A DNA stretch of 64,000 nt, from contig NZ_BJTG01000007.1 in NCBI RefSeq assembly GCF_013340205.1, positions 186,001 to 250,000 on the forward strand. Direction: 5' to 3'. The first letter of the stretch is position 1, and every line of letters begins with the position of its first letter. The translations under genes and the position numbers were made by a program. Below, piece after piece: positions 33,558 through 42,593 of this stretch. Source of the DNA: Anaeromyxobacter diazotrophicus (GTDB taxonomy: Bacteria; Myxococcota; Myxococcia; Myxococcales; Anaeromyxobacteraceae). The notes under the pieces were generated by a model. That model had not been told where the DNA came from, ran no database searches, and was given only the letters and a program-made list of their open reading frames with translations.

Positions 33558-34411
33558 GCGAGCCCTCCGCCGGGCGCGGCACGCTGTACGTGGTGGCGAC
33601 GCCCATCGGCAACCTGGGCGACCTCACCCCCCGCGCCGCCGAGGTGCTGCGCCGCGTCCGCGCGGTGGCCGCCGAGGACACCCGGCGGACGCTGCAGCTC
33701 TTCGCCCACCTGGGCGCGCCCGCGCCGCAGCTCCTCGCGCTGCCCGCCTTCGACGAGCGCGGGCGGCTCGGGCCGGTGCTGGCGCGGCTGGCCGCGGGCG
33801 AGGAGGTGGCCCTCTGCACCGACGCGGGCACCCCCGGCGTGTCCGACCCCGGCCAGCAGCTCGTGGCCGCCGCCTGGGAGGCGGGCGCGCGGGTGGTGCC
33901 GCTCCCCGGCCCGTGCGCCGCGGTGACGGCGCTGGTGGCCTCGGGGCTCCCCTCCGACCGCTTCTTCGTGCAGGGCTTCCTCCCGCGCAAGGGCGGCGGC
34001 CGGGCGGAGGCGCTGGCGCTCCTGCGCCAGCTCCCGGCCACGCTCGTGATCTACGAGGCCGGCAACCGCACCCCGGAGACGCTCTCCGACCTGGCGGCGG
34101 CGCTGGGCGACCGGCCGGCGGCGGTGGCGCGCGAGCTGACCAAGCTCCACGAGGAGCTCGCGCGCGGCACGCTGCGCGAGCTGGCGGAGCGGTTCGCGGC
34201 CGGCGCCCGGGGCGAGGTGACGCTGGTGGTGGCGGGCGCCGCCCAGGGGACGCCGGCGGAGGAACCCGCGCCCGAGCCACTGGAGGACGCGCTGCGCCGC
34301 CGGATGGCGGCCGGCGAGGCGCCGAGCGCGATCGCACGCGAGGTGGCGAAGGCGCGCGGCCTGAAGCGCGCCGACGTCTACGCGGCGCTGGAGCGCCTCA
34401 AGGGCCGGTAG
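33554..34411 (+). CDS. rsmI: 16S rRNA 2'-O-methyltransferase RsmI
   Basis: RsmI methylates the ribose of C1402 in the decoding site. The 285-residue product has the tetrapyrrole-methylase-like fold: LYVVATPIGNLGDLTPRAAE, VAAEDTRRTLQLF, CTDAGTPGVSDPGQQLV and LPGPCAAVTALVASGLPSDR, with ARELTKLHEELARGTL. GTG 33554 overlaps the yraN stop. GTG 33548 is an alternative, adding two residues. The C-terminal 40 residues form the extra helical domain. The hexamer tract begins 10 bp after its stop. Confidence 0.95.
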   Translation: MSEPSAGRGTLYVVATPIGNLGDLTPRAAEVLRRVRAVAAEDTRRTLQLFAHLGAPAPQLLALPAFDERGRLGPVLARLAAGEEVALCTDAGTPGVSDPGQQLVAAAWEAGARVVPLPGPCAAVTALVASGLPSDRFFVQGFLPRKGGGRAEALALLRQLPATLVIYEAGNRTPETLSDLAAALGDRPAAVARELTKLHEELARGTLRELAERFAAGARGEVTLVVAGAAQGTPAEEPAPEPLEDALRRRMAAGEAPSAIAREVAKARGLKRADVYAALERLKGR

Positions 34412-34420
34412 GCTCGCGGA

Positions 34421-34506
34421 CGCGGTCGCGGTCGCGGTCGCGGTCGAAGGTCGCGGTCGCGGTCGAAGGTCGCGGTCGAAGGTCGCGGTCGCGGTCGAAG
34501 GTCGAC
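34421..34506. repeat. GGTCGC/GGTCGAA repeat tract between convergent genes
   Basis: About 14 units of GGTCGC and GGTCGAA fill most of the 112-bp gap between rsmI and the convergent response regulator. It is the longest intergenic tract in the window and its unit order resembles 6722-6782. No classical terminator is visible in the gap. Confidence 0.9.
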
Positions 34507-34523
34507 GAGGTCGCCCCCGCCCC

Positions 34524-35918
34524 TCACTCCTCCCCTTCGCCCCCCCGCAGCCCCAGCTCCTTCATCTTCACCTGCAGCGACTTGCGGCTGATCTGGAGCC
34601 GCTTCGCCGCGCGCGTGACGTTCCCGCCCGTCTCCTCCAGCGCCCGGCCGATGAGCTCCTTCTCCAGCTCCGCCTGCGCCTGGCGCACGATCTCCTTCAT
34701 CGAGGCGCCGCTCGGGGCGGCGATGGCGCCGAGCGGGCCGACCGCGGCGATGGGGGTGGCCGCCCCGGGCGTGCGCTCGCGCAGCGCGTCCGGCAGCGAG
34801 GCGCCCTCGATGACCGGGCCGTCGGCGAACAGCACCGAGCGCTCCATCAGGTTCTCGAGCTCGCGGATGTTGCCGGGCCACCCGTAGGCGAGCAGCGTCT
34901 GCAGGGCCTCGTCGTCGACCCGCTCCACCTTCTTGCCGAGCCGCTGGTCGTACTTCGCGATGAAGTGCTCGACCAGGAGCGGGATGTCGTCCTTGCGATC
35001 GCGCAGCGGCGGGAGCCCGACCGGCACCACCGCCAGGCGGTAGTACAGGTCCTCCCGGAACCGGCCGTCGGCGATGAGCGCCTTGAGGTCGCGGTTGGTG
35101 GCCGCGATGAGCCGCACGTCCACCTTCAGCGTCCGGATGCCGCCCACGCGCTCGAACTCGGACTCCTGCAGCGCGCGGAGGAGCTTCACCTGCATCTCGA
35201 CCGGGATCTCCCCGATCTCGTCCAGGAAGAGCGTGCCGCCGTCGGCGAGCTCGAAGCGGCCCGGCTTGGAGCCGACCGCGCCGGTGAAGGCGCCCTTCTC
35301 GTAGCCGAAGAGCTCGCTCTCGACGAGGTCCTTGGGGATGGCGGCGCAGTTCACCTTGATGAGGGGCTTGTCGCGGCGGGAGGAGCGCCGGTGGATCTCG
35401 CGGGCCACCAGCTCCTTTCCGGTGCCGCTCTCGCCGGTGATGAGCACGGTCGAGGGCGAGTCGGCCACCTTGGCCACGATCTCGTACACCTGGCGCATCG
35501 AGGGCGAGGCGCCCACCAGCGGCGCCGCGGCCGCGTGCACGTTCTGGCGCTCGAGCTCGTGGGCCCGGGCCGCCTTGGCGATGACCTTCTTCAGCTCCTC
35601 CTGCTCGAAGGGCTTGGTGATGTAGTCGAACGCGCCCGCCTTGAGCGCCTGGACGGCGCTGTCCACCGTGCCGTGGGCGGTGATCATGATGACCGGGACG
35701 TCCGGGAACTCGGCCTGCGCCCGCTCCAGCAGGACGAGCCCGCTCATCCGCGGCATGACGAGGTCGGTCACCACCACGTGGACCGGCGTCTTCTGCAGCA
35801 CGGCCAGCGCCTGCTCGCCGTCGGCGGCGGTGGTGACCTCGTACCCCTCCCGCTTCAGCATGGCCGCCAGCACCCGGCGGATGTTGAGCTCGTCGTCGAC
35901 GATGAGGACGTGGGGCAC
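34524..35918 (-). CDS. Sigma-54-dependent response regulator (NtrC family)
   Basis: The 464-residue activator has a receiver domain (1-120) with Asp8/Asp9, phospho-acceptor Asp52, Thr80 and Lys102. The AAA+ domain has Walker A GESGTGKE (162-169), the sigma-54-contact loop GAFTGA (209-214) and Walker [13 protein letters not shown]-terminal Fis-type HTH follows ([20 protein letters not shown]). All key residues are present, so it should be active on sigma-54 promoters. It lies 65 bp downstream of the kinase gene on the same strand, so the pair forms a two-component system. The target genes are not apparent here. Confidence 0.95.
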   Translation of the reverse strand: MPHVLIVDDELNIRRVLAAMLKREGYEVTTAADGEQALAVLQKTPVHVVVTDLVMPRMSGLVLLERAQAEFPDVPVIMITAHGTVDSAVQALKAGAFDYITKPFEQEELKKVIAKAARAHELERQNVHAAAAPLVGASPSMRQVYEIVAKVADSPSTVLITGESGTGKELVAREIHRRSSRRDKPLIKVNCAAIPKDLVESELFGYEKGAFTGAVGSKPGRFELADGGTLFLDEIGEIPVEMQVKLLRALQESEFERVGGIRTLKVDVRLIAATNRDLKALIADGRFREDLYYRLAVVPVGLPPLRDRKDDIPLLVEHFIAKYDQRLGKKVERVDDEALQTLLAYGWPGNIRELENLMERSVLFADGPVIEGASLPDALRERTPGAATPIAAVGPLGAIAAPSGASMKEIVRQAQAELEKELIGRALEETGGNVTRAAKRLQISRKSLQVKMKELGLRGGEGEE

Positions 35919-35983
35919 GGGGCGTGATTACCACGGGGTGACGCGAAAGGGCAGCGGCGGGGTTGGTGTGGCTGCAGGCCCCG

Positions 35984-38227
35984 CTACACCGACTTGGGAG
36001 CGGGCCGGCGCCGGCGTCGCCGCCGCACGCGCCGCTCCGGCTTGGGCGCGGGCGTGGACGTGGACGGCTCGGTCTTCTCGGGCCGGCCCTCCCAGAGCGC
36101 GGGCAGCGCGATCACGAACTCCGCGCCCTCGCCCGCCGCCGAGCGCACGCCGATGGTCCCGCCGTGCGACTTCACGATGCGCTGGCAGATGGCGAGGCCG
36201 AGCCCGGTGCCCTTCTCCTTCGTGGTGTAGAACGGCACGAAGATGTGGTCGCGCGCCTCCTCGGGGATGCCGGGCCCGGTGTCGCGGAACCGCACCTCCA
36301 CCAGGTCGCTCCGCCGCGGGGTGTCGCGCCAGAGCGCGACCTCGTCGCGGGCCAGCCGGGTGGAGATGCGCAGCTCGCCCCCGTGCGGCATCGCCTGCAC
36401 CGCGTTGAGGGCGAGGTTGAGGAACACCTGCCGCAGCTGCTCCGGATCGCACGACACGCGCGGCAGCTCGGGCGCGAGCTCGACGGCGAGCTTCACCGCC
36501 GGCGGCAGGTCGGCCTGGAGCAGCGCCAGGGTCCGGCCCAGCACCTCGTTCACGTCGCCGGGGGCGAGCGCGGCGCGCGCCGGGCGCGAGTAGTCGAGGA
36601 ACTGCGTCACCACCGCGTTGAGCCGCTTCACCTCGTCGGCGATGATGCCGAGGAACTCGCTCGCGCCCTCGGCCAGCGGCTCGCCCGGCCTGGGCGCGCC
36701 CTGCGGCAGGAGCAGCTGGATGGCGCCCTGGATGGCGGCGAGCGGGTTGCGGATCTCGTGCGCCAGGCCGGCCGCCATCTCGCCCAGCGCCGCCAGGCGG
36801 TCGCGCTCCTTCATCTGCTGGTACAGCTTGGAGTTCTCGATGACGAGGGCGGCCCGGTCGGACACCTCGATGAGGGCGGCGATCTCGTTCGAGGCGAAGG
36901 CCTCCGGCACCCGCTCGTCCCAGCAGGCGAGGAACCCGACCACGCGATCGCTGGCGGTGAGCGGCATGGCGATGCCGGCGCGCATGGTGGCCATCGCCCC
37001 CTTGGCGTCGCCGAGCCGCTTCAGCTCCTCCGCCACCGCCGCCGGGGCGCCGCGCCCCTCCGCGTCGGTCGGCCCCGGCGGGAGGTAGGCGCGCAGCTCG
37101 GCGAGCCGGCGCTCGATGTTCTCGAGGAGGATCGCCTTCTGCCCGCTGCCGGCGGCGCCGAGCAGGGCCCGCGCCACCGCCGGCTCGAGGAACGGCGCCG
37201 GGGGCGGGCCGCGGCTGTCGAGGAGCCGGAAGCCGGGGCGGTCCTCCGCGAACAGCCACAGGGAGGCGTGGGTCACCCGCCGGGTCTCGGCCAGGCCGTC
37301 GAGCAGCACGGTCGCGAGGCGCGGCGGGTCGATGACGGTGGCGATCCGGTCCCGCAGCTGCTCGAGGTGCCGCACCAGCTCGTACCGCTCGCGGAACAGC
37401 GTCACGATCACCCACTCCTCGACCTTCTCCCGCAGCGGCTCGAAGAGCGAGAGGATGACGAAGGAGGCGACGAGGGTGTTGAAGTAGAAGAGCTCGGGCC
37501 GGTTGCCGACCCAGGAGACGAGCCCGCCGTAGATCGCGACCAGCACCAGGCCGAGCGCGGTCACCACCACGATCTTCCCCAGGAACTCGTGCAGGTCGAG
37601 CAGCCGGTGCCGCAGGAGCGTCTGCGACAGGAAGAACATGAAGACGGTGAGCGTGATGGCGCCGAGCCCCTCGAGCGGGTAGGGCAGGCCGAAGCGGGGC
37701 AGGACGTCGAGGGTGGAGAGGGCGACCGCGACGCACGCGCCGATGAAGAGGTACAGGAGGCGGGCCCGCTCCACCCGCGTCGGGGCGCCGTGGAGGCGGT
37801 TCCACAGGACGGTCAGCACCGCCATCATCCCGCCGACCACGTAGAGCGTGACGGCGAGCTTCGCGACGGCGACGTGGACGAGCGGCGACGCCGCCACCAC
37901 CAGGCCCGAGACCGAGCCCGCCAGCATCGCGTTGCGCGCGCGGCGGGCGGGCCGCCGCGCCACGCCCAGGAACTCGAGGAAGAAGGCGAGCCCGGTGGTC
38001 GGGAGCAGCGCCCCCATCACCACCGCCACCCGCTCCCAGCCGTCGTAGCCGAGCTCGGCGCCCGGCCAGCGGTGGAAGAAGTCGGCCAGCGAGTAGAGGC
38101 CGAGGTTGGCCGCGAAGAGCGCGAACAGGGTGAAGACCCGCGGGCGGTTGTCGCGCAGCAGGGCCGCGCCGGCCAGGGCCAGGGTCACGATCGCCGCGAG
38201 GAGCGAGGCCTGGGTGCGGATGTCCAC
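35984..38227 (-). CDS. Membrane sensor histidine kinase with GAF-like domain
   Basis: The 747-residue protein has about eight N-terminal membrane helices (1-255), a GAF-like region (about 300-460), a dimerisation/phospho-acceptor domain with GLAHEIRNPLAAIQ (His490) and an ATPase domain (VFLNLALNAVQAMPHGG, DTGPGIPEEARDHIFVPF, GTGLGLAICQRIVKSHGG). The tail is very basic (RRVRRRRRRRPAPKS). It should phosphorylate the NtrC-type regulator encoded downstream. The multi-helix sensor suggests a lipid, quinone or membrane-state signal, but this is inference. It is divergent from slt. Confidence 0.93.
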   Translation of the reverse strand: MDIRTQASLLAAIVTLALAGAALLRDNRPRVFTLFALFAANLGLYSLADFFHRWPGAELGYDGWERVAVVMGALLPTTGLAFFLEFLGVARRPARRARNAMLAGSVSGLVVAASPLVHVAVAKLAVTLYVVGGMMAVLTVLWNRLHGAPTRVERARLLYLFIGACVAVALSTLDVLPRFGLPYPLEGLGAITLTVFMFFLSQTLLRHRLLDLHEFLGKIVVVTALGLVLVAIYGGLVSWVGNRPELFYFNTLVASFVILSLFEPLREKVEEWVIVTLFRERYELVRHLEQLRDRIATVIDPPRLATVLLDGLAETRRVTHASLWLFAEDRPGFRLLDSRGPPPAPFLEPAVARALLGAAGSGQKAILLENIERRLAELRAYLPPGPTDAEGRGAPAAVAEELKRLGDAKGAMATMRAGIAMPLTASDRVVGFLACWDERVPEAFASNEIAALIEVSDRAALVIENSKLYQQMKERDRLAALGEMAAGLAHEIRNPLAAIQGAIQLLLPQGAPRPGEPLAEGASEFLGIIADEVKRLNAVVTQFLDYSRPARAALAPGDVNEVLGRTLALLQADLPPAVKLAVELAPELPRVSCDPEQLRQVFLNLALNAVQAMPHGGELRISTRLARDEVALWRDTPRRSDLVEVRFRDTGPGIPEEARDHIFVPFYTTKEKGTGLGLAICQRIVKSHGGTIGVRSAAGEGAEFVIALPALWEGRPEKTEPSTSTPAPKPERRVRRRRRRRPAPKSV

Positions 38228-38338
38228 GGACCCCGATCCTAACCGCGATCGGGGGAGCGGCGCGACGCGTGAAATGACGAGCGCCCGCCGGCTGTTCCCG
38301 GGCTGCAGCGCCCCGCGGCCGGGAAGCCGGACGCACCC

Positions 38339-38367
38339 TTGACCACCTGGCGAACCCGGCGCACCGT
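38339..38367 (+). promoter_or_regulatory. Possible promoter of slt (leaderless)
   Basis: TTGACC (38339-38344), 17-bp spacer, CACCGT (38362-38367), 9 nt to the ATG. The -35 is good and the -10 is weak. Confidence 0.4.
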
Positions 38368-38376
38368 GCCCGACCG

Positions 38377-40770
38377 ATGACGACGCTCGTACTCAGCCTG
38401 CTGCTCGCAACGACCGCGAATCCGACCGCGACCGCGACCGCGACCCCGACCGCGACCGCGACCCCGACCGCGACCGCGACCGCGACCGCGACCCCGACCG
38501 CGACCGTGGCGACGACGAACGCGGCCGCGGTCCCGAAGGCGGCCTCGACCCCGGCTGCGGTGGGGCCGGCGCCGTTCACCGAGGCCGACGCGGCGCCGCT
38601 CTTCGCGGCCGGGCCGCTGGCGAAGGCGCGCGCCGACCTCGACGCGGGGCGCTTCGACGCGGCCGCGAAGGGGTTCGAGCGCGCCACCGCGCCGGAGGCG
38701 CGCTACCTGCGTGCGGCGGCGCTCGTCCAGGGGCACCGCGGGGCGGAGGCGCTGAAGGCGCTCGACGGGCTCGAGGAGAAGCTCCCGGAGGTCGCCGACC
38801 GCGTCGCCTTCTGGCGGGCGCGCGCCCGCGAGGCGGCGGGCGCGCCGCGCGCGGCCGCGGCCGACTACGCCGCGGTGGGGGAGGGCTCGCTCCTGTGGGC
38901 CGAGGCGCAGCTCGCCCGCGCCCGCGCGCTGCACGCCGCCGGCGACCGCGCCGCCGCGCTCGACGCGCTCGCGCCCATCCTCTCCCTCCCCGCGCCGGAC
39001 GAGGTCACGAAGGGCGACTTCGCGGCCGAGGCGCTGCTCCTCGACGGGCGGCTGCGCGCGGCCGGGAAGACCTCGGCCGAGCTGGCCTGGGCGCGGCGCG
39101 CCTACGTCGACTGCTGGGCGGGCCACCCGCTCGCGGGCGAGGCCGCCACCTGCCTCGCCGAGCTGCGGCGCCTGCCGAAGCCGGCCGGGGCTCCTCCCGC
39201 GACCGAGGACGCGCTCCGCCGCGCGGAGGCGCTGCTCGACGCCAACCGGAACGCGCCGGCGCTGGCGGAGCTGCAGAAGCTCGTGCCCGGCCTGCCCGGC
39301 CCCGGCCCCGGGGAGCCGGTCGCGTGCCGCGCGCGCTTCGCGCTCGGCAAGGCGTACCGCAAGGAGCGCCAGCACACGAAGGCGATCGAGATCCTGAAGC
39401 CGGTGGTCGAGCGCTGCGAGGATCCGCAGCTCCGGGTCCGCGCCGTCTACGTCCTCGCCAGCGCCGCCTCCATCGCGGCGCCCGAGGAGGGCGTCACCTG
39501 GTACCGCGTGCTGGCGCGCGACTACCCGGCCCACCCGTTCGCCGACGACGCGCTCTTCTACGCCGCCGACCTGCTCGCCCGCGCCGGCCACACCGACGAG
39601 GCGCTGGCCGCGCTGGCCGACCTGTCGGAGCGCTACCCCAAGGGCGACTTCCGGGCCGAGGCGCTCTTCCGCATCGCCTGGATCGAGCGGCAGGCGGGCC
39701 ACGCCGCGGGCGCGCTCGCCTCGCTGGCGCGGATCGAGCGCGACTACGAGGCGAGCGATCCGTACGAGCACGCCCGGGCCGTCTACTGGCGCGCGCGCCT
39801 CCTGTGGGACCGCGCCGCCGACGGCGACCGCGAGGCGGCGCTGGAGGCGTGGCGCGCGCTCGCCGGGCGCTACCCGGCCGACTACTACGGCCTCCTGGCG
39901 CGGGCGCGGGTGGAGGAGGCGAAGCCCGGCTCCGCGCCGCCGTGGGTGCGGGTGGAGGCGGCCGCGGAGGAGGGCCTGCGCTACCAGCCCGGCCCGCTCG
40001 CGCGCGACCGCCACTTCCGGGCCGGCGTGCTGCTGCTGCGCCTGGGGCTCTCGCGCGCGGCGGCGGAGGAGCTGGGCGCCGTGGACCGGAAGGCGCTCTC
40101 CCAGGGCGAGCCGCTCCTGCTGGTGGCGGAGCTGCTCGACCGCGCCGGCGACCACAAGGCCTCGCACCACCTCATCCGCTCGCTGGGCCGGGCGGCGCTC
40201 CGGCAGAAGCCCGAGGGCGCGGCGTTGCGCGTGTGGCGGGTCGCGTACCCGCCCGCCTACCGCCAGGAGGTGGAGCGGTGGGCGCCGCCGAACGGCGTCC
40301 CCCCCGACCTCCTGCTCGCGCTCATGCGCGAGGAGAGCGGGCTCGACCCGACGGTCATCTCGGGCGCCGGCGCGGTGGGCCTCACCCAGCTCATGCTCCC
40401 CACCGCCCAGGGCGTGGCGAAGCGGCTCAAGCTGGGGCGAGTGCGGCAGGCGGACCTCATGAGGCCGCCGCTGGCGATCCGCATCGGGGCCACGTACTTC
40501 GGGGGCCTCCTGCGGCGCTACGACGGCTCGGAGGCGCTGGCGCTCGCCGCGTACAACGTCGGCGACGGCCCGGTGAAGCGCTGGCTCGAGCAGCGCGGGA
40601 CGCTGCCGCTCGACGCGTTCGTCGAGGAGATCCCGGTGCAGGAGACGCGGGGGTACGTGAAGCGCGTCCTCCGCTCGTACGCCGCGTACCGGTTCCTCTA
40701 CGGCGGCCGCGACGGGAAGCCGGTCCACCTGGCGCAGCCGCTGCCGAAGCTCGCGCAGGGAAGCCCGTGA
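38377..40770 (+). CDS. slt: Soluble lytic murein transglycosylase with N-terminal repeat tract
   Basis: It cleaves peptidoglycan glycan strands to 1,6-anhydro ends in the periplasm. The 797-residue protein has a short hydrophobic N-terminus (TTLVLSLLLATTA) with no basic residues before it, then residues 16-43 made only of Ala-Thr and Pro-Thr dipeptides from 14 DNA hexamers. A long TPR-like helical region follows (about 80-600). The C-terminal lysozyme-like domain has PPDLLLALMREESGLDPTV with catalytic Glu653, then GAVGLTQLMLPTAQGVA and LAAYNVGDGPVKRWL. The weak n-region leaves export route uncertain. The repeat may change length by slippage without frameshift. Confidence 0.9.
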   Translation: MTTLVLSLLLATTANPTATATATPTATATPTATATATATPTATVATTNAAAVPKAASTPAAVGPAPFTEADAAPLFAAGPLAKARADLDAGRFDAAAKGFERATAPEARYLRAAALVQGHRGAEALKALDGLEEKLPEVADRVAFWRARAREAAGAPRAAAADYAAVGEGSLLWAEAQLARARALHAAGDRAAALDALAPILSLPAPDEVTKGDFAAEALLLDGRLRAAGKTSAELAWARRAYVDCWAGHPLAGEAATCLAELRRLPKPAGAPPATEDALRRAEALLDANRNAPALAELQKLVPGLPGPGPGEPVACRARFALGKAYRKERQHTKAIEILKPVVERCEDPQLRVRAVYVLASAASIAAPEEGVTWYRVLARDYPAHPFADDALFYAADLLARAGHTDEALAALADLSERYPKGDFRAEALFRIAWIERQAGHAAGALASLARIERDYEASDPYEHARAVYWRARLLWDRAADGDREAALEAWRALAGRYPADYYGLLARARVEEAKPGSAPPWVRVEAAAEEGLRYQPGPLARDRHFRAGVLLLRLGLSRAAAEELGAVDRKALSQGEPLLLVAELLDRAGDHKASHHLIRSLGRAALRQKPEGAALRVWRVAYPPAYRQEVERWAPPNGVPPDLLLALMREESGLDPTVISGAGAVGLTQLMLPTAQGVAKRLKLGRVRQADLMRPPLAIRIGATYFGGLLRRYDGSEALALAAYNVGDGPVKRWLEQRGTLPLDAFVEEIPVQETRGYVKRVLRSYAAYRFLYGGRDGKPVHLAQPLPKLAQGSP
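38422..38505 (+). repeat. In-frame GCGACC/CCGACC hexamer tract in slt
   Basis: Fourteen hexamers in a row encode (Ala/Pro-Thr)14 at residues 16-43. Ten are GCGACC and four are CCGACC. Because the unit is 6 bp, gain or loss keeps the frame. The opposite strand reads GGTCGC, the unit of the intergenic tracts. Confidence 0.95.
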
Positions 40771-40852
40771 GGGCTCGCTCGCCGCGCGCGGGTGACGCCC
40801 CTGGCAGGGGCGCCGCTCGCGGAGCCGCCGTGCGAGCCGGCTCGGGCGTGAC

Positions 40853-40858
40853 TACGAT
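40853..40858 (+). promoter_or_regulatory. Possible -10 box of the HNH gene
   Basis: TACGAT ends 9 nt before the ATG at 40868, the same box as upstream of 43530. The -35 region is not recognisable. Confidence 0.35.
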
Positions 40859-40867
40859 CTCGCCAAG

Positions 40868-41467
40868 ATGCTCGAGACCGGCGTCCTCGTCCTGAACCGG
40901 GTCTACCAGCCGGTCCACATCACCTCGGTCCGGCGGGCCTTCTCGCTGCTCTACCAGGGCGCGGCCAAGGCCATCGACGAGGAGTTCCAGCTCTTCGACT
41001 TCGACAGCTGGCGGGCGCTCGCGGTGGCGGTGCACCAGGACGCGGTGGGCACCGTGGGCCGGCGCATCCGCGTGCCGCGGGTCATCGTGCTCATGGCCTA
41101 CGAGCGGATGCCGAAGACGCGCATCCGCTTCTCGCGCTTCAACATCTACGCCCGCGACGAGAACACCTGCCAGTACTGCGGCGCGCGCCTGCCGCGGGCG
41201 GAGCTCAACCTCGACCACGTCGTGCCGCGCTCCCGCGGCGGCGCCACGAGCTGGGACAACGTGGTGTGCTCGTGTGTGCCGTGCAACCTGCGCAAGGGCG
41301 GGCGGACGCCCGAGGAGGCGCACATGCGGCTCCTCCGGCACCCGGCCCGGCCGCGCTGGACCCCGATCTTCCGCTCCGCGGCGCGGCGCGCCTTCTACCG
41401 CGAGTGGCGGCCGTTCCTCTCGCTCGCGGACGCCGCCTACTGGAACGCCGAGCTGCTCGCGCATTGA
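40868..41467 (+). CDS. HNH endonuclease family protein
   Basis: The 199-residue protein has an N-terminal segment typical of stand-alone HNH proteins (LVLNRVYQPVHITSVRRAF), then an HNH core: Cys101 and Cys104 (CQYCG), LNLDHVVPRSRGG with Asp116-His117, SWDNVV, and CVPCNLRKGG with Cys136/Cys139 as the second zinc pair. The likely activity is metal-dependent DNA cleavage. No cognate methylase or toxin partner is adjacent, and these proteins are widespread single genes in GC-rich bacteria with unknown roles. No ribosome-binding site is obvious, which fits a leaderless transcript. Confidence 0.88.
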   Translation: MLETGVLVLNRVYQPVHITSVRRAFSLLYQGAAKAIDEEFQLFDFDSWRALAVAVHQDAVGTVGRRIRVPRVIVLMAYERMPKTRIRFSRFNIYARDENTCQYCGARLPRAELNLDHVVPRSRGGATSWDNVVCSCVPCNLRKGGRTPEEAHMRLLRHPARPRWTPIFRSAARRAFYREWRPFLSLADAAYWNAELLAH

Positions 41468-41563
41468 GCGGGGCAGGGGGCGGGCCTCCCCGCCGGCGCG
41501 GGTGGGACTCCGGCGCCGCGCGCGCAGGTCCTCCCACCGCCGCGGGTGCGCCCGGCACCTTCC

Positions 41564-41592
41564 TTGGGAAAGCGGCGGCGCTCGGCTAGGAT
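41564..41592 (+). promoter_or_regulatory. Promoter of the MinD-like gene (leaderless)
   Basis: TTGGGA (41564-41569), 17-bp spacer, TAGGAT (41587-41592), 8 nt to GTG 41601. Transcription would start at or beside the start codon. Confidence 0.55.
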
Positions 41593-41600
41593 CGCGGCCC

Positions 41601-42593
41601 GTGGCGGATGCGCGACCCCTGCAGCTCGTGCCCGCGGACCCCCCCGGCCCGCGGCGCCCGGCCGTGCGCGCGCTGCGCCGGCCCGCGCGCGTGGTGAGCG
41701 TCGGCGGCGGCAAGGGCGGGATCGGCAAGAGCCTCGTCGCCGCGAACCTCGCCATCGCGCTCGCCCGCCGCGGCGAGCGCGTGGTGCTCGTGGACGCGGA
41801 CCTGGCCGGCGCCAACCTGCACACCTGCCTCGGGCTCGAGCTGCCGCGGCGGGGCCTGGCCGACGTGATGGAGCGGCGCGCCGAGCTGGCCGAGGTGGCG
41901 GTGCCGACCGGCGTCGAGAACCTGGGGCTGGTGGCGGGGGCGATGGACCACCCCGACGCCGCGAACCCGAAGCTGTCGCAGAAGGCGCGGCTGGTGAAGC
42001 AGCTGCAGGCCCTCGACGCCGACCGGGTGGTCATCGACCTCGGCGCGGGGACCCACCTGCACGTGCTCGATCTCTTCCTCGTCTCCGAGCACGGCCTGCT
42101 GGTGCTGGTCCCGGAGCCGAGCGCGGTCGAGAACGTCTACCGCTTCGTGAAGGCGGCCTTCTGGCGGCGCGTCCGCCACGCCGTCTCGGCCCACGGCTGC
42201 GAGGCGCAGCTCCGGGCCGTCATCGGCGCGGGGACCTTCCGGAGCCCGGCCGAGATCCTGGGCGCGCTCTCGGCGCGCCACCCGCAGTCGGGCGCGGTGC
42301 TCGCCCGCGAGCTCGCCGCCTTCCGACCTCGCCTGGTGGTGAACCAGGCCCGCACGCCGCAGGACGAGCAGGTCGGGCAGGCGGTGGTCGGCGCCTGGCG
42401 GAAGTTCTTCGGGCTCCGGATGGACTACCTGGGCCACGTGCCGCACGACTCCGAGATGTGGCGCGCCATGCGGGCGCGCCGGCCGCTCCTGGTGCACGCG
42501 CCCGAGGCCGCCGCCGCCCAGAGCTTCGCCCAGCTCGCGGAGGGCCTGGCCGCCCTGGAGACCGCCGAGATCGCCAGCGGGAGAGCCACGTGA
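41601..42593 (+). CDS. MinD/ParA-like P-loop ATPase
   Basis: The 330-residue protein has the deviant Walker A GGGKGGIGKS (Lys38, Lys43), switch DADLAGANLHT and VIDLGAGTHLHVLD, the MinD/FlhG pattern. After the core comes a region with FWRRVRHAVSAHG and the C-terminal FGLRMDYLGHVPHDSEMWRA. FlhG-like proteins with this form regulate flagella or polar placement, but no flagellar genes are near. The stop overlaps the next gene by GTGA, so the J-like/HTH protein is its likely partner. An amphipathic membrane-targeting helix is not obvious at the end. Confidence 0.85.
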   Translation: MADARPLQLVPADPPGPRRPAVRALRRPARVVSVGGGKGGIGKSLVAANLAIALARRGERVVLVDADLAGANLHTCLGLELPRRGLADVMERRAELAEVAVPTGVENLGLVAGAMDHPDAANPKLSQKARLVKQLQALDADRVVIDLGAGTHLHVLDLFLVSEHGLLVLVPEPSAVENVYRFVKAAFWRRVRHAVSAHGCEAQLRAVIGAGTFRSPAEILGALSARHPQSGAVLARELAAFRPRLVVNQARTPQDEQVGQAVVGAWRKFFGLRMDYLGHVPHDSEMWRAMRARRPLLVHAPEAAAAQSFAQLAEGLAALETAEIASGRAT

